From NCBI RefSeq assembly GCF_003427025.1, contig NZ_QVAI01000021.1:62001-126000 (forward strand): a DNA stretch of 64,000 nucleotides, given 5' to 3'. The notes beneath the pieces are model-generated. The model saw nothing but the letters and a program-made list of their open reading frames with translations, was not told the origin of the DNA and did not search any database. Below are positions 26,801 through 35,525 of this stretch, in pieces. The DNA is from Jiangella endophytica (GTDB taxonomy: Bacteria > Actinomycetota > Actinomycetes > Jiangellales > Jiangellaceae). Position 1 is the first letter of the stretch, and each line of letters begins with the position of its first letter. The position numbers and the translations under genes are program-made.

Positions 26801-27746
26801 GCAGGGCGTCGGCGGTGTCGCGGATCTCGCGCTCGCCGGACAGGAACACCAGCACGTCGCCGGCCGCCTCGACCGCGAGCTCGTCGCACGCGTCGACGAT
26901 GGCCTGGATCTGGTCGCGCGGCTCGGCGCCGTCGTCCTCGTCGGTCTCCGGCTCGAGCGGGCGGTAGCGGACCTCGACCGGATAGGTGCGGCCGGACACC
27001 TCGACGATGGGGGCGTCGGCGAAGTGCCGCGCGAACCGCTCCGGGTCGATGGTCGCCGAGGTGATGATGACCTTGAGGTCGGGCCGCCGCGGCAGCAACT
27101 GCTTGAGGTAGCCGAGGATGAAGTCGATGTTCAGGCTGCGCTCGTGCGCCTCGTCGATGATCAGGGTGTCGTAGCGGCGCAGCATGCGGTCCTGCCCGAT
27201 CTCGGCCAGCAGGATGCCGTCGGTCATCAGCTTGACCAGGGTGTCGTCGCCGGCCTTCGCGGTGAACCGGACCTGGTAGCCGACCGCGCGGCCGAGCTCG
27301 GTGTTCAGTTCCTCGGCGACGCGTTCGGCGACGGTGCGTGCGGCCAGCCGGCGCGGCTGTGTGTGCCCGATGGTGCCGCGGACGCCGCGGCCCAGCTCCA
27401 GGCAGATCTTCGGCAGCTGGGTCGTCTTCCCGGACCCGGTCTCGCCGGCGACGATGACGACCTGGTGGTCGCGGATGGCCGCGGCGATGTCGTCGCGCCG
27501 CTGGCTGACCGGCAGCTCCTGCGGGTAGCGGACGGCCGGCACGGTGGCCTGGCGCCGCTGCAGCCGGCGTTCGGCCGCGTCGAACTCCTGCGCGATCTCG
27601 GCCAGCGCGGACGTCTTCGCCTCGGCGTCGCGGAGCTTGCGCACGCCGTCGAGCCGGCGGGCGAGCCGCCGTTCGTCCCGCAGCATGAGCTCGGGCAGCC
27701 GGGCACGCAGGTCGGCCAAGGTGTCGGTGCGGGGGGAGGTGGGCAT
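23808..27746 (-). CDS. hrpA: ATP-dependent RNA helicase HrpA
   Basis: A 1312-residue DEAH-box helicase. Walker A GETGSGKTT is at 101-109, DEAH at 198-201 and SAT at 230-232; the second RecA domain carries FLSGEREI, TNVAETSLTVPG and QRAGRCGR. It continues into winged-helix/ratchet and OB-type regions and a long C-terminal DUF3418-like domain, matching full-length bacterial HrpA (about 1300). E. coli HrpA acts in mRNA processing and ribosome rescue. The ATG at 27746 follows CCGTAGG-type sequence on the minus strand. It appears monocistronic. Confidence 0.96.
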   Translation of the reverse strand: MPTSPRTDTLADLRARLPELMLRDERRLARRLDGVRKLRDAEAKTSALAEIAQEFDAAERRLQRRQATVPAVRYPQELPVSQRRDDIAAAIRDHQVVIVAGETGSGKTTQLPKICLELGRGVRGTIGHTQPRRLAARTVAERVAEELNTELGRAVGYQVRFTAKAGDDTLVKLMTDGILLAEIGQDRMLRRYDTLIIDEAHERSLNIDFILGYLKQLLPRRPDLKVIITSATIDPERFARHFADAPIVEVSGRTYPVEVRYRPLEPETDEDDGAEPRDQIQAIVDACDELAVEAAGDVLVFLSGEREIRDTADALRKRYASAPQGTLEVLPLYARLSAAEQHRVFQPHTGRRIVLATNVAETSLTVPGIRYVVDPGTARISRYSNRTKVQRLPIEPVSQASARQRAGRCGRLSDGICIRLYSEDDFEARPAFTEPEILRTNLASVILQMTALGLGDVAAFPFIDPPDRRSIADGVTLLVELGALDPAARDDKSRLTAVGRSLSQLPIDPRLGRMILEADRNGCVREVLVIAAGLTIQDPRERPTEQREVADAFHARFADPTSDFLAFLNLWRYVKEKQQELSSSAFRRLCRTEHLNFLRIREWQDLESQLRQLVKPLGVTLNTADGTADHIHQSLLSGLLSHIGVKDEAGNEYQGARGAKFAVFPGSALFKKPPRWVMSAELVETSRLWARVNARIDPAWAEPLAEHLVKRTYSEPHWERKAGAVVGYEKVMLYGVVIVPRRKVQYSRVDPELSRELFIRHALVEGDWTTHHRFFHENRELLEDVEELEHRARRRDIVVDDETLFEFYDQRLPADIVSGRHFDSWWKKAQHERPGLLTFDTDLLTTDAAGAVTQADYPDSWPADGLDLRLTYQFEPGSSADGVTVHIPIEVLNQVEPGGFDWQVPGLRPELVTALIKALPKALRRSFVPAPDTAREALAQLPPVPSDQPFADALARVLHRLRAVPVAPSDFDLSKVPDHLRMTFRVLDEKGKLAAEGKDLDALKVRLKQELRTTMAAAASSIERTGLTQWPGGEVPRTFEQRRSGHVVTGYPALVDDGADVALRVLPTQADQARAMWTGNRRLLLLSVPSPTAFVQRHLGNRSKLVLSQNPDGSVAGLLDDVAAASVDWLIGEAGGPAWDEAAFAALRERVRTDLIETVFEVVAEVEKVLEVAHRVAAALKSTTSLALTASLVDARDHLARLMPRGFVTSTGRKRLPDLLRYLRAIERRLEKLPTSPQRDHQHMDTVRRITDEYDAALAVLPPGHGPTAEHEAVRWLIEELRVSLFAQELGTAQPVSEKRLLKAIDALAPPR

Positions 27747-27820
27747 ACGGCATCAAGCCTACGGTGCGCGGCAAGCCGGCTCATCTGGTTATTCCGGGGT
27801 GGGCTGGGGCGCCGAGGTTC

Positions 27821-28041
27821 GGGCGCGGGGACGGGCGCGGGGACGGGCGCGGGGACGCCGGCCCCGCACGCCTCGCTCGTTGCCGGCTCGGCCGCCCGTG
27901 CCTACCCCTGCCGGCGTCCCCGAAGCACTGCTCGGGTCCGCTGCGGGTGTTGCCGGCTCGGCCGCTCGCGCCCACCCCTACCGGCGTCCCCCGAACGCGG
28001 CGACCCTGTCGGTGCCCGCCCGTAGGGTGGGTCACCCACCC
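27821..28041. repeat. Repeat-rich intergenic region upstream of hrpA
   Basis: The 384-bp gap 27747-28130 has no gene I can support. It holds three copies of the 12-mer GGGCGCGGGGAC (27821-27856), two related 43-bp direct repeats (27879-27921 and 27949-27991; shared CCGGCGTCCCC ends) and the perfect palindrome GGGTGGGTCACCCACCC (28025-28041). The hrpA promoter should lie here but no clear -10/-35 pair stands out. Confidence 0.7.
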
Positions 28042-28130
28042 AACCGGGCGGGTCATGCCTACCACGACGCGCGACCTGCCGACGTCGTCGCGGCAGCGGT
28101 GCGGGGGAAGCCGTCCCCCCGCACCCTCGC

Positions 28131-30521
28131 TCAGCCCGCCGCAGCCGCCGCCGGGTGGGTGCCACGGCGGACCGGAGCGCGTCCGGCCGGCTGCTGTGGC
28201 TCGGGCTCGTGCGGCGGAGCCGGCGGGATCGAGACGGTGACCGGCGCGCTGATGCGCACGGTGACCGGCTCGCCGTGGTGCAGCAGCTCGAGCCGGGAGC
28301 CGTCCTCGTGGTCGCCCTCGCGCAGGTAGTACGTGACCTCGTTCGGCCGCACGCTCACTCGCAGCCGCAGCCCGCGCCACAGCAGCGAGAAGTCCAGCCG
28401 GTCGATGCGGCTCGGCAGGCGTGGCGCGAACGACAGCACGCCACCGTGGTCACGCATCCCGCCGAAGCCCGCGACCAGGCCCAGCCACGCCCCGGCCAGC
28501 GACGCCAGGTGCACGCCGTCGCTGGTGTTGGAGTGGCTGTCGTGCAGGTCGGTCAGCGCCGCCTCGCCGAGGTAGTCGTGCGCGAGCTCCAGATGCCCGG
28601 TCTCGGCGGCCATGACGGCCTGGGTGCACGACGACAGCGAGGAGTCGCGGACGGTGCGGGCCTCGTAGTAGCTGAAGTTGCGGACCTTCTCCGCCGGCGT
28701 GAACGCGTCGCCGCGCCAGTGCATGGCCAGCACGAGGTCGGCCTGCTTGATGACCTGACGGCGGTACAGGTCGAAGTACGGGTGGGTCAGCAGCAGCGGG
28801 TAGTCGTCGGGGGCGGTCGCCTCGAAGTCCCACTCCTGGAACCGGGTGAAGCCCTCGGACTGCTGGTGCACGCCGAGCTCGTCGTCGTACGGGACGGTCA
28901 TGGCGGCCGCGGCGTCGCGCCAGGACGCCGTCTCCTCGTCGTCGACCTCCAGCGCGGCGGCGACCTCGGGGTGACGGAGGACGGCGTCGGCGGCGCCGAT
29001 CAGGTTCCGCTGCGCCATGAGGTTCGTGTAGACGTTGTCGTTGGCCACCGCGGAGTACTCGTCGGGGCCGGTCACGCCGTCGATGTGGAACGCGCCGTGG
29101 CGGTCGTGGTGGCCGAGCGAACGCCACAGGCGTGCGGTCTCGACCAGCAGCTCGACCCCGACCTCGCGCTCGAACGCTTCGTCGCCGGTGGCCTCGATGT
29201 AGCGCATCGTGGCGTCGGCGATGCCCGCGCCGATGTGGAAGCCCGCGGTGCCGGCCGGCCAGTAGCCCGACGTCTCGTGGCCCCGGATGGTGCGCCATGG
29301 GAACGCGGCGCCCTTCAGTCCGAGGGTCCGCGCCCGCTCCCGGGCGAGCTCGAGAGTCGCGTGCCGCCAGCGCAGGACCTGCGCCGCCGCGTCGGGCTGG
29401 GTGTAGATCAGCACCGGGAGCACGAACATCTCGGTGTCCCAGAACACGTGGCCGTCGTAGCCCGGCCCGGTCAGCCCCTTCGCCGGAATCGGCCGCATCT
29501 CGTTGCGTGCACCGGCCTGCAGGACGTGGAACAGCCCGAACCGGACCGCCTGCTGGACCTCGGGGTCGCCGTCGACGCGGACGTCGGCGGCGTCCCAGAA
29601 CGCGTCGAGGTACTCGCGCTGCCCCTTGCACAGCCCGTCCCAGCCGCTGAGCCGCGCCGACGCCAGCGCGGCGCCGACCTGGTCGCGCAGCGCCGGCAGC
29701 GACCGCTGGCTGGAGAAGCCGTATGCGAGCAGCTTGATGACGCGCAGCTTCTCGCCGGGCTTGAGCACGCAGGCGATGGTGGTGCGCGCCCAGTCGGGGA
29801 ACGCCTCGGTGCTGACCACCGTGCGGTCCGGGCCCTCGACGACGTGGGTCATCGCCGCCGCCATGCGCAGCCCGCTGGCCTTCGTCCGGTGGATCAGCAG
29901 GCCGCCCGCGCCGTTGGCGAGGTGCTGCTCGGACTCCAGCGGCTCCTCCAGCAACGCCGCGACGCGCGGGTCCTTCTTCGTGACCGGGAGCTCCTCGTTG
30001 GCGACCAGCCCGGACTGGATGACGACCCGGGCCTCGTTCTCGACCGGCTCGACCTCGTAGCAGATCGCGGCGACGGCGCGCTGGGTGAACGACACCAGCC
30101 GGGTCGACCGCACGCGCACCGCCTGGCCGGCGGGCGACACCCACTCGACCGTGCGGTCGAGCGTGCCGGCCCGCAGGTCCAGCACGCGCTCGTGCTCGCG
30201 CACGTCGCCGTAGCGGACGTCGAACGGCTCGTCGTCGACCAGCAGCCGGATCAGCTTGCCGTTGGTGACGTTGACGATGGTCTGGCCCTGCTCCGGATAG
30301 CCGTAACCGGCCTCGGCGTACGGCAGCGGGCGCAGCTCGTAGAAGGAGTTGAGGTAGCTGCCCGGCAGCCCGTGCGGTTCGCCCTCGTCGAGGTTGGCGC
30401 GCAGGCCGATGTGGCCGTTGGACAGCGCGAACACCGACTCGGACTGCGCCAGGAGGTCGAGGTCCAGCGTGGCCTCGCGGATGCGCCAGGGCTCACACGG
30501 GTAGGCACTCTCGCGGATCAC
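28131..30521 (-). CDS. GH65-family disaccharide phosphorylase
   Basis: A 796-residue cytosolic enzyme that should cleave an alpha-linked disaccharide (maltose, trehalose or kojibiose type) with phosphate to give beta-glucose 1-phosphate plus a sugar. The N-terminal beta-sandwich ([20 protein letters not shown]) is followed by an (alpha/alpha)6 barrel with [12 protein letters not shown] (about 358-369) and the general acid Glu488 in GVTGPDEYS. The GTG at 30521 overlaps the stop of the phosphoglucomutase gene. The last 30 residues are an unusual Pro/Glu/Ala-rich tail. Which disaccharide it uses cannot be told by eye. Confidence 0.92.
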   Translation of the reverse strand: MIRESAYPCEPWRIREATLDLDLLAQSESVFALSNGHIGLRANLDEGEPHGLPGSYLNSFYELRPLPYAEAGYGYPEQGQTIVNVTNGKLIRLLVDDEPFDVRYGDVREHERVLDLRAGTLDRTVEWVSPAGQAVRVRSTRLVSFTQRAVAAICYEVEPVENEARVVIQSGLVANEELPVTKKDPRVAALLEEPLESEQHLANGAGGLLIHRTKASGLRMAAAMTHVVEGPDRTVVSTEAFPDWARTTIACVLKPGEKLRVIKLLAYGFSSQRSLPALRDQVGAALASARLSGWDGLCKGQREYLDAFWDAADVRVDGDPEVQQAVRFGLFHVLQAGARNEMRPIPAKGLTGPGYDGHVFWDTEMFVLPVLIYTQPDAAAQVLRWRHATLELARERARTLGLKGAAFPWRTIRGHETSGYWPAGTAGFHIGAGIADATMRYIEATGDEAFEREVGVELLVETARLWRSLGHHDRHGAFHIDGVTGPDEYSAVANDNVYTNLMAQRNLIGAADAVLRHPEVAAALEVDDEETASWRDAAAAMTVPYDDELGVHQQSEGFTRFQEWDFEATAPDDYPLLLTHPYFDLYRRQVIKQADLVLAMHWRGDAFTPAEKVRNFSYYEARTVRDSSLSSCTQAVMAAETGHLELAHDYLGEAALTDLHDSHSNTSDGVHLASLAGAWLGLVAGFGGMRDHGGVLSFAPRLPSRIDRLDFSLLWRGLRLRVSVRPNEVTYYLREGDHEDGSRLELLHHGEPVTVRISAPVTVSIPPAPPHEPEPQQPAGRAPVRRGTHPAAAAAG

Positions 30522-31267
30522 CGGGCGGCCTCCACCAGCAGGTCGCCGAGGTCGGCGACGACGATGTCGGCGCCGTGCTCGCGCAGCGCGCCGGCCTGGC
30601 CGACGCGGTCCACTCCGACGACGAACCCGAAGTCGCCGGCGCGGCCCGCCTCGACACCGGCGAGCGCGTCCTCGAACACCGCGGCCTCGCCGGGCGCGAC
30701 GCCCAGCCGCTCGGCCGCGGCGAGGAAGGCGTCGGGCTGCGGCTTGCTCCGCAACCCCTCCTCGCGCGCGGTGAGGCCGTCGACGCGGACCTCCAGCAGG
30801 TCGGCGATGCCGGCGGCCGCGACGACCTCGCGGCAGTTCGCGCTGGCGGACACCACCGCCCGGCGCAACCCGGCGTCGGCGGTGGCCCGCAGGTACGTGA
30901 GCGAGCCCGGGTACGGGCTCACGCCGACCTCGCGCAGCCGCTCCAGCAGCACGACGTTCTTGCGGTTGCCGAGGCCGTTCACGGTGTCGGCGGTGCCGGG
31001 ATCGTCGTGTGTGCCCTCGGGCAGCGTGATGCCGCGGGAGGCGAGGAACGACCGCACGCCGTCGGCTCGCTGCTTGCCGTCGACGTAGACGTTGTAGTCG
31101 CCCTCGATGTCGAAGGGTGCGAAGGGTTCGTCCGAGCGTTCGGCGCGGTCGCGGAGAAACGCGTCGAACGTCGCTTTCCAGGCGGCTTTGTGCACTTCCG
31201 CGGTGGGTGTGAGCACTCCGTCCAGATCGAACAGACACGCCTTGATGTGGTCCGGCAGGCCAAGCAT
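30518..31267 (-). CDS. pgmB: Beta-phosphoglucomutase (HAD family)
   Basis: A 249-residue enzyme that converts beta-glucose 1-phosphate to glucose 6-phosphate. The HAD motifs are [20 protein letters not shown] (nucleophile and acid/base Asp), [15 protein letters not shown] and [13 protein letters not shown]. The cap region with [18 protein letters not shown] and NGLGNRKN fits the beta-PGM subgroup. It is directly upstream of, and overlaps, the GH65 phosphorylase gene (GTGA), the standard functional pair: phosphorolysis feeds this mutase and glycolysis. The ATG is at 31267. Confidence 0.93.
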   Translation of the reverse strand: MLGLPDHIKACLFDLDGVLTPTAEVHKAAWKATFDAFLRDRAERSDEPFAPFDIEGDYNVYVDGKQRADGVRSFLASRGITLPEGTHDDPGTADTVNGLGNRKNVVLLERLREVGVSPYPGSLTYLRATADAGLRRAVVSASANCREVVAAAGIADLLEVRVDGLTAREEGLRSKPQPDAFLAAAERLGVAPGEAAVFEDALAGVEAGRAGDFGFVVGVDRVGQAGALREHGADIVVADLGDLLVEAAR

Positions 31268-31341
31268 TGGACGACCTTAAGTCATCACCCGCGGCCGCGG
31301 GTGGCGTCGGTGCGAACCCGCGTGCCGCGCGCCATGGGCGG

Positions 31342-31764
31342 TCAGGCGTCCTGGCCTTCGGAGGCCGCTTCGATGTCCAGCCGCAGCGGCGTGACCTGCA
31401 CGTCGTCGTCGTCCGGCCGGGTGCGCCAGCGGACCACGAGATCCGTCACCCGTCCGTGCATCGGCTGGATCAGCAGGTAGTGCTCGGCGTGTCGCGGGCC
31501 GAACTCGCGCAGGTGCGTCTCGCCCTCGGTGACGGTGAGGTCGCGGGTGTCGAGCCGGACGTCGTAGGCGGGCGTGCCGCCGTCGTTGCGCAGGACGTAG
31601 CGGTGCTGGCTGCGCCGTTCCAGCCGGAACCGCGGCGCCGCGCGGACACGGCGCCGGTACCGGCGGACACGCCCGGTACCGGACGCCGGCTGCCGCGCAA
31701 AGACGAGCGTCGCCGTGAGGATGAACACCACGACGAGCGCGATGAGCAGGACGACGACCGTCAC
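31342..31764 (-). CDS. Membrane-anchored protein of unknown function
   Basis: A 140-residue protein. A longer frame exists, but the GTG at 31764 starts directly with one hydrophobic helix (VTVVVLLIALVVVFILTATL, residues 1-20), followed by a basic segment (RVRRYRRRVR) and a beta-rich domain with RYVLRNDGGTPAYDVRLDTRD, reminiscent of an immunoglobulin-like or CARDB-type fold. I do not recognise a named family. It is 25 bp downstream of the NmrA-like gene on the same strand, so cotranscription is possible. Confidence 0.7.
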   Translation of the reverse strand: MTVVVLLIALVVVFILTATLVFARQPASGTGRVRRYRRRVRAAPRFRLERRSQHRYVLRNDGGTPAYDVRLDTRDLTVTEGETHLREFGPRHAEHYLLIQPMHGRVTDLVVRWRTRPDDDDVQVTPLRLDIEAASEGQDA

Positions 31765-31789
31765 ATTTCGACTGTAATGCGGCGCTGGC

Positions 31790-32593
31790 CTAACGGAACA
31801 GGGTCGCGTTACGCACAGCCCAATCGGAGAACGTCGTGGCCGGCCGGCCGAGCACGTCGGCGACCGTGGTGGTGGACTGCTGCGGGTTGTCGACCTGCTC
31901 GCCCTCGCCGTCGACGTACCACTCGGCATACTCGCCCATGGACGCGCTGAGCTCGGCGATCGCGTCGTCGCGGTTCAGCTCGACGTAGGGGACGTCGCGG
32001 CCGAGCGCGCGGCCGATGAGCGCGACCTTCTCCGCGCGGGTCAGCGTCTCGGGGCCGGTGAGGGTGTACGCCCGGCCGACGTGGCCGGCCTGGACCAGCG
32101 CGACGGCGGCGACCGCGGCGACGTCGTCCATCGCGATGGCGGCGTTCGCGGACCGCGCGTAGCCGTCGCGGACCTGGCCGGTCGTGCGGATCTGGTCGGC
32201 CCAGATCGTGCTGTTCTCCATGAACTCGCCCGGCCACAGGTGCGTCCACGGCACCCCGGACGCCTCGACGTCGTCGACGATCGAGCCCCACCAGCTCTCC
32301 CGCTCGCCGGACAGGCTGACGACGTGGTGGACGCCGGCCTTCTCCGCGCGGGCCAGCACCTCCGCGGCGGTGTCGGAGTAGGAGGTGAGGTACATGCGCT
32401 CGACGCCGTCGAAGACGCCGTCCAGCGAGTCGGGCTCGGCGACGTAGCCGGTCACGACCTCGACGCCGTCGGGGAGGGTGGCCTTGGCGGGGTTGCGGAC
32501 GAGGGCGCGCACGTCGGTGGCGCCGAGGGCGAGCAGCTGGTCGACGACGAGGCGGCCGACGCTTCCGGTCGCACCGGTGACGAGGATGGTCAT
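31790..32593 (-). CDS. NAD(P)H-binding NmrA/SDR-like protein
   Basis: A 267-residue atypical short-chain dehydrogenase. The N-terminal Rossmann motif is ILVTGATGSVGRLVVDQL, then RALVRNP for NADP selectivity, HVVSLSGERES and the substrate-side WTHLWPGEFMENS. Members sense redox state or reduce quinones and similar ligands; the activity here is unknown. The ATG at 32593 is preferred over a longer frame because it starts the dinucleotide fold. It is divergent from an IclR regulator, and a CGTACG-rich palindrome in the 62-bp gap suggests regulation by that protein. Confidence 0.88.
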   Translation of the reverse strand: MTILVTGATGSVGRLVVDQLLALGATDVRALVRNPAKATLPDGVEVVTGYVAEPDSLDGVFDGVERMYLTSYSDTAAEVLARAEKAGVHHVVSLSGERESWWGSIVDDVEASGVPWTHLWPGEFMENSTIWADQIRTTGQVRDGYARSANAAIAMDDVAAVAAVALVQAGHVGRAYTLTGPETLTRAEKVALIGRALGRDVPYVELNRDDAIAELSASMGEYAEWYVDGEGEQVDNPQQSTTTVADVLGRPATTFSDWAVRNATLFR

Positions 32594-32608
32594 GAGGACA
32601 GCGTACAC

Positions 32609-32620
32609 CGTACGCGTACG
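32609..32620. promoter_or_regulatory. CGTACG-repeat palindrome, candidate IclR operator
   Basis: CGTACGCGTACG is a perfect 12-bp palindrome in the gap between the divergent NmrA-like and IclR genes, with further GTACG/GTAC steps on both sides (32602-32628). It lies 16 bp from the NmrA-like start and 36 bp from the IclR start. Confidence 0.6.
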
Positions 32621-32655
32621 ACGTACGCACATGCTCGTTCGTAGGATGGACGGCC

Positions 32656-33420
32656 GTGGCGGGAATGTCGGAGCGGCCGGGGCCGTCGGTGAAGTCGGCC
32701 GAGCGGGCGCTGCGGCTGGTCGAGCTGCTGGCCGAGCGCGAGCCGCGGTCGTTCACCGAGCTGTATCGCGCCCTCGACATGCCGAAGAGCAGCCTGCACG
32801 CGCTGCTGGCGTCGCTGGCCCATCAGGGCTGGGTCGCCGACGACGGCCGCGACGGCGTGTCGCTGGGCTACCGCGCCCGGGCGATGGGGCTGTCCGGCCT
32901 GGACGAGTCCGATGTGCTCGACCTCGTCGGCGACGTCATGACGCAGCTGCGGGTGCACCTCGACGAGACCGTCCACCTCGCCCGCCTCGACGACGGCGAC
33001 GTCCTCTACCTGGCCTCGAGGTACTCGCGGCAGGCGCTGGGGGTGCGCTTCCGCCCGGGGCGGCGGATGCCGGCCTACGCGACGGCGCTCGGCAAGGCAC
33101 TGCTCGCGGCGCTGCCGGCGCCCGAGCTTGCGGCGGCCCTGCCGGGCGAGTACGCCGCGCTGACCCCGTCGACGCTCACGTCGGCGGCGGCGCTGACGGC
33201 CGAGCTGGACCGGGTGCGGGCGGCCGGCTACGCCGAGGATCACGAGGAGGGCACGGTCGGCCTGCAGTGCGCCGCGGTCGCGCTCCAGCACGCCGACCTG
33301 CCGCTGGTCGCGCTGAGCTGCTCGGTTCCGGTGCCCCGGATGACCGACGCGAAGCGCGCGGCGATCGTCGAGGCGTTGCTGGCGGCGCGGGCGACCGTGC
33401 TCGGCCGGCTACGTCCCTGA
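32656..33420 (+). CDS. IclR-family transcriptional regulator
   Basis: A 254-residue regulator. The N-terminal winged helix-turn-helix runs from SAERALRLVELLAERE through MPKSSLHALLASLAHQGWV, and the effector domain shows the IclR signatures RPGRRMPAYATALGKALLA and ALSCSVPVPRMT. It starts at GTG 32656, with AGGATGG upstream; an ATG at 32665 is an alternative. It is divergent from the NmrA-like reductase gene, which it probably controls. Its 3' end overlaps the opposing synthetase gene by 12 bp. Confidence 0.92.
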   Translation: MAGMSERPGPSVKSAERALRLVELLAEREPRSFTELYRALDMPKSSLHALLASLAHQGWVADDGRDGVSLGYRARAMGLSGLDESDVLDLVGDVMTQLRVHLDETVHLARLDDGDVLYLASRYSRQALGVRFRPGRRMPAYATALGKALLAALPAPELAAALPGEYAALTPSTLTSAAALTAELDRVRAAGYAEDHEEGTVGLQCAAVALQHADLPLVALSCSVPVPRMTDAKRAAIVEALLAARATVLGRLRP

Positions 33421-34479
33421 CTCGTCGCGCATGCGACGCAGCGCCGCCGACCACTCCTTGGTGTAAGGCGGGACGCCCGGTCGCTTGCCGTGGTCCAGCG
33501 CCGCGATGAGGAGCATCGTCAACACGTCGTCCAGGGAGGCCTCCGGCGGCTCGTCGACGACCTTCAACGTGGCCAGCATCAGCCGCAGCGTCGGCCGCAG
33601 CCGCGCGGTGTCGGAGACGAACTCGTCGAGGTCGGCCAGTGTGGTGAGCCCGAGCCGGGTGAGTGCCGCCGCGAGGTCCGAGCGGTCGCGCTTGAGCCGG
33701 TCGTCGGAGACCGGCGCGTCGGTGTCGAACCCGTTGTCCTGGAAGAACGTCGCCAGTTGCTGCCCGCGGCCGGTGATGCTCAGGTAGGCGCCGATGGACG
33801 ACGCGTCGACCGGGACGTCCAGGCTGCCGCGGCTCACCTGGGCGCGGTACTCGGTGTCGGTCGCGTTGCTCTCGTCGCGCAGCGTGGAGAACTGCTCGTC
33901 CGCCATCTCGAACAGGGCGCTGAGGCGGTAGAGCCGGCGCCGGACCGGCTCGGGGAGCGCGGCCGACTTGTACTCGACCTTGTGGCTCACCGCCGCCCAG
34001 GCGTGCTGCAGCGCGGTGCGCACCTGGATCTCCGCCTTCAGCGACTTGAACGGGGCCCACTCCAGCAGGTCGCGCCGCGACGGGCCGAGCCGCACCACGT
34101 AGTGGGTCGAGCGGTAGCCGAACTGGTCCGACGCGAGACCGTCGACCTTGTCGGCGGAGTTCTGGTGGTCGACCTGGAACTCGCGCGCGATGAGGTCGCC
34201 GACCCGCTGGACGTCCTCGGCGTAGTAGGTGATGACGCGCAGGCCCGTGAGGTCGGTCATGGCGGCGATCGGGTCGGTGTCGTCGCGGCGTTTCCGGGTG
34301 AGCTTCTCGACGAAGCTCTCGACCGTCTTGGCGCGCGACTCGACCTGGACCACCTCGATGTCGCAGGACTTGAGTGCGTCGACGAGCAGGGCCTTCAGGC
34401 GGGTCGCGCATTCCTCGTAGGTGGGGCGTACGGCGGCGTACCTGGCGCCCCACTCGTCCGCGGTCAGCTCGCTCATCAC
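33409..34479 (-). CDS. RelA/SpoT-domain protein (small-alarmone-synthetase type) with extra C-terminal domain
   Basis: A 356-residue protein without an HD hydrolase or TGS/ACT domains. The synthetase core shows TDLTGLRVITYYAEDV (about 75-90), GYRSTHYVVRLG (121-132) and EIQVRTALQHAWAAVSHKVEYK (150-171), the residues that bind pppGpp-forming substrates. About 180 residues follow, helical and charged, with no family I can name. It could make (p)ppGpp, or be a toxic synthetase that pyrophosphorylates other targets. GTG 34479 and ATG 34476 are both possible starts. No clear antitoxin gene is adjacent, and it appears monocistronic. Confidence 0.85.
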   Translation of the reverse strand: MMSELTADEWGARYAAVRPTYEECATRLKALLVDALKSCDIEVVQVESRAKTVESFVEKLTRKRRDDTDPIAAMTDLTGLRVITYYAEDVQRVGDLIAREFQVDHQNSADKVDGLASDQFGYRSTHYVVRLGPSRRDLLEWAPFKSLKAEIQVRTALQHAWAAVSHKVEYKSAALPEPVRRRLYRLSALFEMADEQFSTLRDESNATDTEYRAQVSRGSLDVPVDASSIGAYLSITGRGQQLATFFQDNGFDTDAPVSDDRLKRDRSDLAAALTRLGLTTLADLDEFVSDTARLRPTLRLMLATLKVVDEPPEASLDDVLTMLLIAALDHGKRPGVPPYTKEWSAALRRMRDESGT

Positions 34480-34593
34480 GCCCTCACGTCGGTTCGATCA
34501 TGGGCGAGGGTACGGCACCGCGGGTGCATTGTCCCGGTCTGCGTTGACGCTGCCAGGCGCTGCCGCCTACGGTTAGTTCACATTCATCAACTT

Positions 34594-34609
34594 GTTCAGA
34601 TACGTGAAC
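34594..34609. promoter_or_regulatory. Inverted repeat GTTCA-N6-TGAAC, candidate operator
   Basis: GTTCAGATACGTGAAC lies 14 bp before the start of the dehydratase gene, in locally AT-rich sequence. A second, weaker GTTCACATTCATCAAC precedes it (34576-34591). The spacing suits a GntR- or IclR-type dimer. No such regulator is adjacent. Confidence 0.55.
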
Positions 34610-34622
34610 TTCGGAGGGTGAC

Positions 34623-35525
34623 GTGCTGCAGGAACTCGGCGACAGCGGGGTGCTGTTCTTCCCGGTCACACCGTTCGGCGACGACGGCGAGCTGGATCTC
34701 GCCGCGTTCCGGACCCACCTGGAAGAGCGGCTGCCGTACGAGCCCGGGGCGGTGTTCGCCGGCTGCGGCACCGGGGAGTTCTTCGCGCTCGGGCCGGAGG
34801 AGTACGAGCGGCTGGTCGCGACCGCCGTCGAGGTCGTCGGCGGCCGGGTCCCGGTGATCGCCGGGGCCGGCTACGGCGCGGCGCTCGCGGCGGAGTACTT
34901 GCGCCGGGCCGAGGCCGCCGGCGCCGACGCGGCGCTGCTGTTCCCTCCGCCGTCGGTCATCGGCGGGCCGGCCGGGTTCGTGGCACACGTCGAGGCCGTC
35001 GCCGCGAGCACGTCGCTGCCGATCGTCCTCTACCAGCGCGACCAGCTCGCGCTGTCGCCGTCGACGGTCACGGAGCTGCTGCGCGTCGGCACCGTCGCCG
35101 GGCTGAAGGACGGCCGCGGCGACCTCGAGGCGATGCAGAAGATCGTGCTGGCCGCCGAGGGCCGGTGGGCGTTCTTCAACGGGCTGCCGACGGCGGAGCT
35201 GTCGGCGCGGGCGTTCGGCGGCATCGGCGTCACCGGGTACTCGTCGGCGGTCTTCGCGTTCCTGCCCGAGGTCGCCGTGGCGTTCCGGCGGGCGTTCGCG
35301 GCCGGCGACGACGCGACGTGCGACCTGCTGCTGCGCGAGCTCTACCTGCCGTTCGCCGAGCTGCGCGACCGCGGGCCGGGCTACGCGGTCTCGCTGATCA
35401 AGGCCGGGTTGCGGCTGCGAGGCAGCGCCGTCGGCTCCGTCCGGCCGCCGCTGTCGGACCCCACGCCCGAGCACGAGCGGGCGCTGGCCGGGCTGATCGA
35501 GCGCGGGCTCGCGGCGCTCAGCTGA
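34623..35525 (+). CDS. 5-dehydro-4-deoxyglucarate dehydratase-like (DHDPS superfamily)
   Basis: A 300-residue class I aldolase-fold enzyme expected to convert 5-keto-4-deoxyglucarate to 2,5-dioxopentanoate in glucarate/galactarate breakdown. The Schiff-base Lys162 is in GLKDGRGDL and the active-site Tyr137 in IVLYQRD. GVLFFPVTPF and the GCGTGEFFAL phosphate-loop-like motif match the KdgD subgroup better than dihydrodipicolinate synthase. GTG 34623 follows GGAGGG. No glucarate dehydratase or transporter is next to it. Its stop and that of the convergent GNAT gene form the 8-bp palindrome TCAGCTGA. Confidence 0.85.
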   Translation: MLQELGDSGVLFFPVTPFGDDGELDLAAFRTHLEERLPYEPGAVFAGCGTGEFFALGPEEYERLVATAVEVVGGRVPVIAGAGYGAALAAEYLRRAEAAGADAALLFPPPSVIGGPAGFVAHVEAVAASTSLPIVLYQRDQLALSPSTVTELLRVGTVAGLKDGRGDLEAMQKIVLAAEGRWAFFNGLPTAELSARAFGGIGVTGYSSAVFAFLPEVAVAFRRAFAAGDDATCDLLLRELYLPFAELRDRGPGYAVSLIKAGLRLRGSAVGSVRPPLSDPTPEHERALAGLIERGLAALS

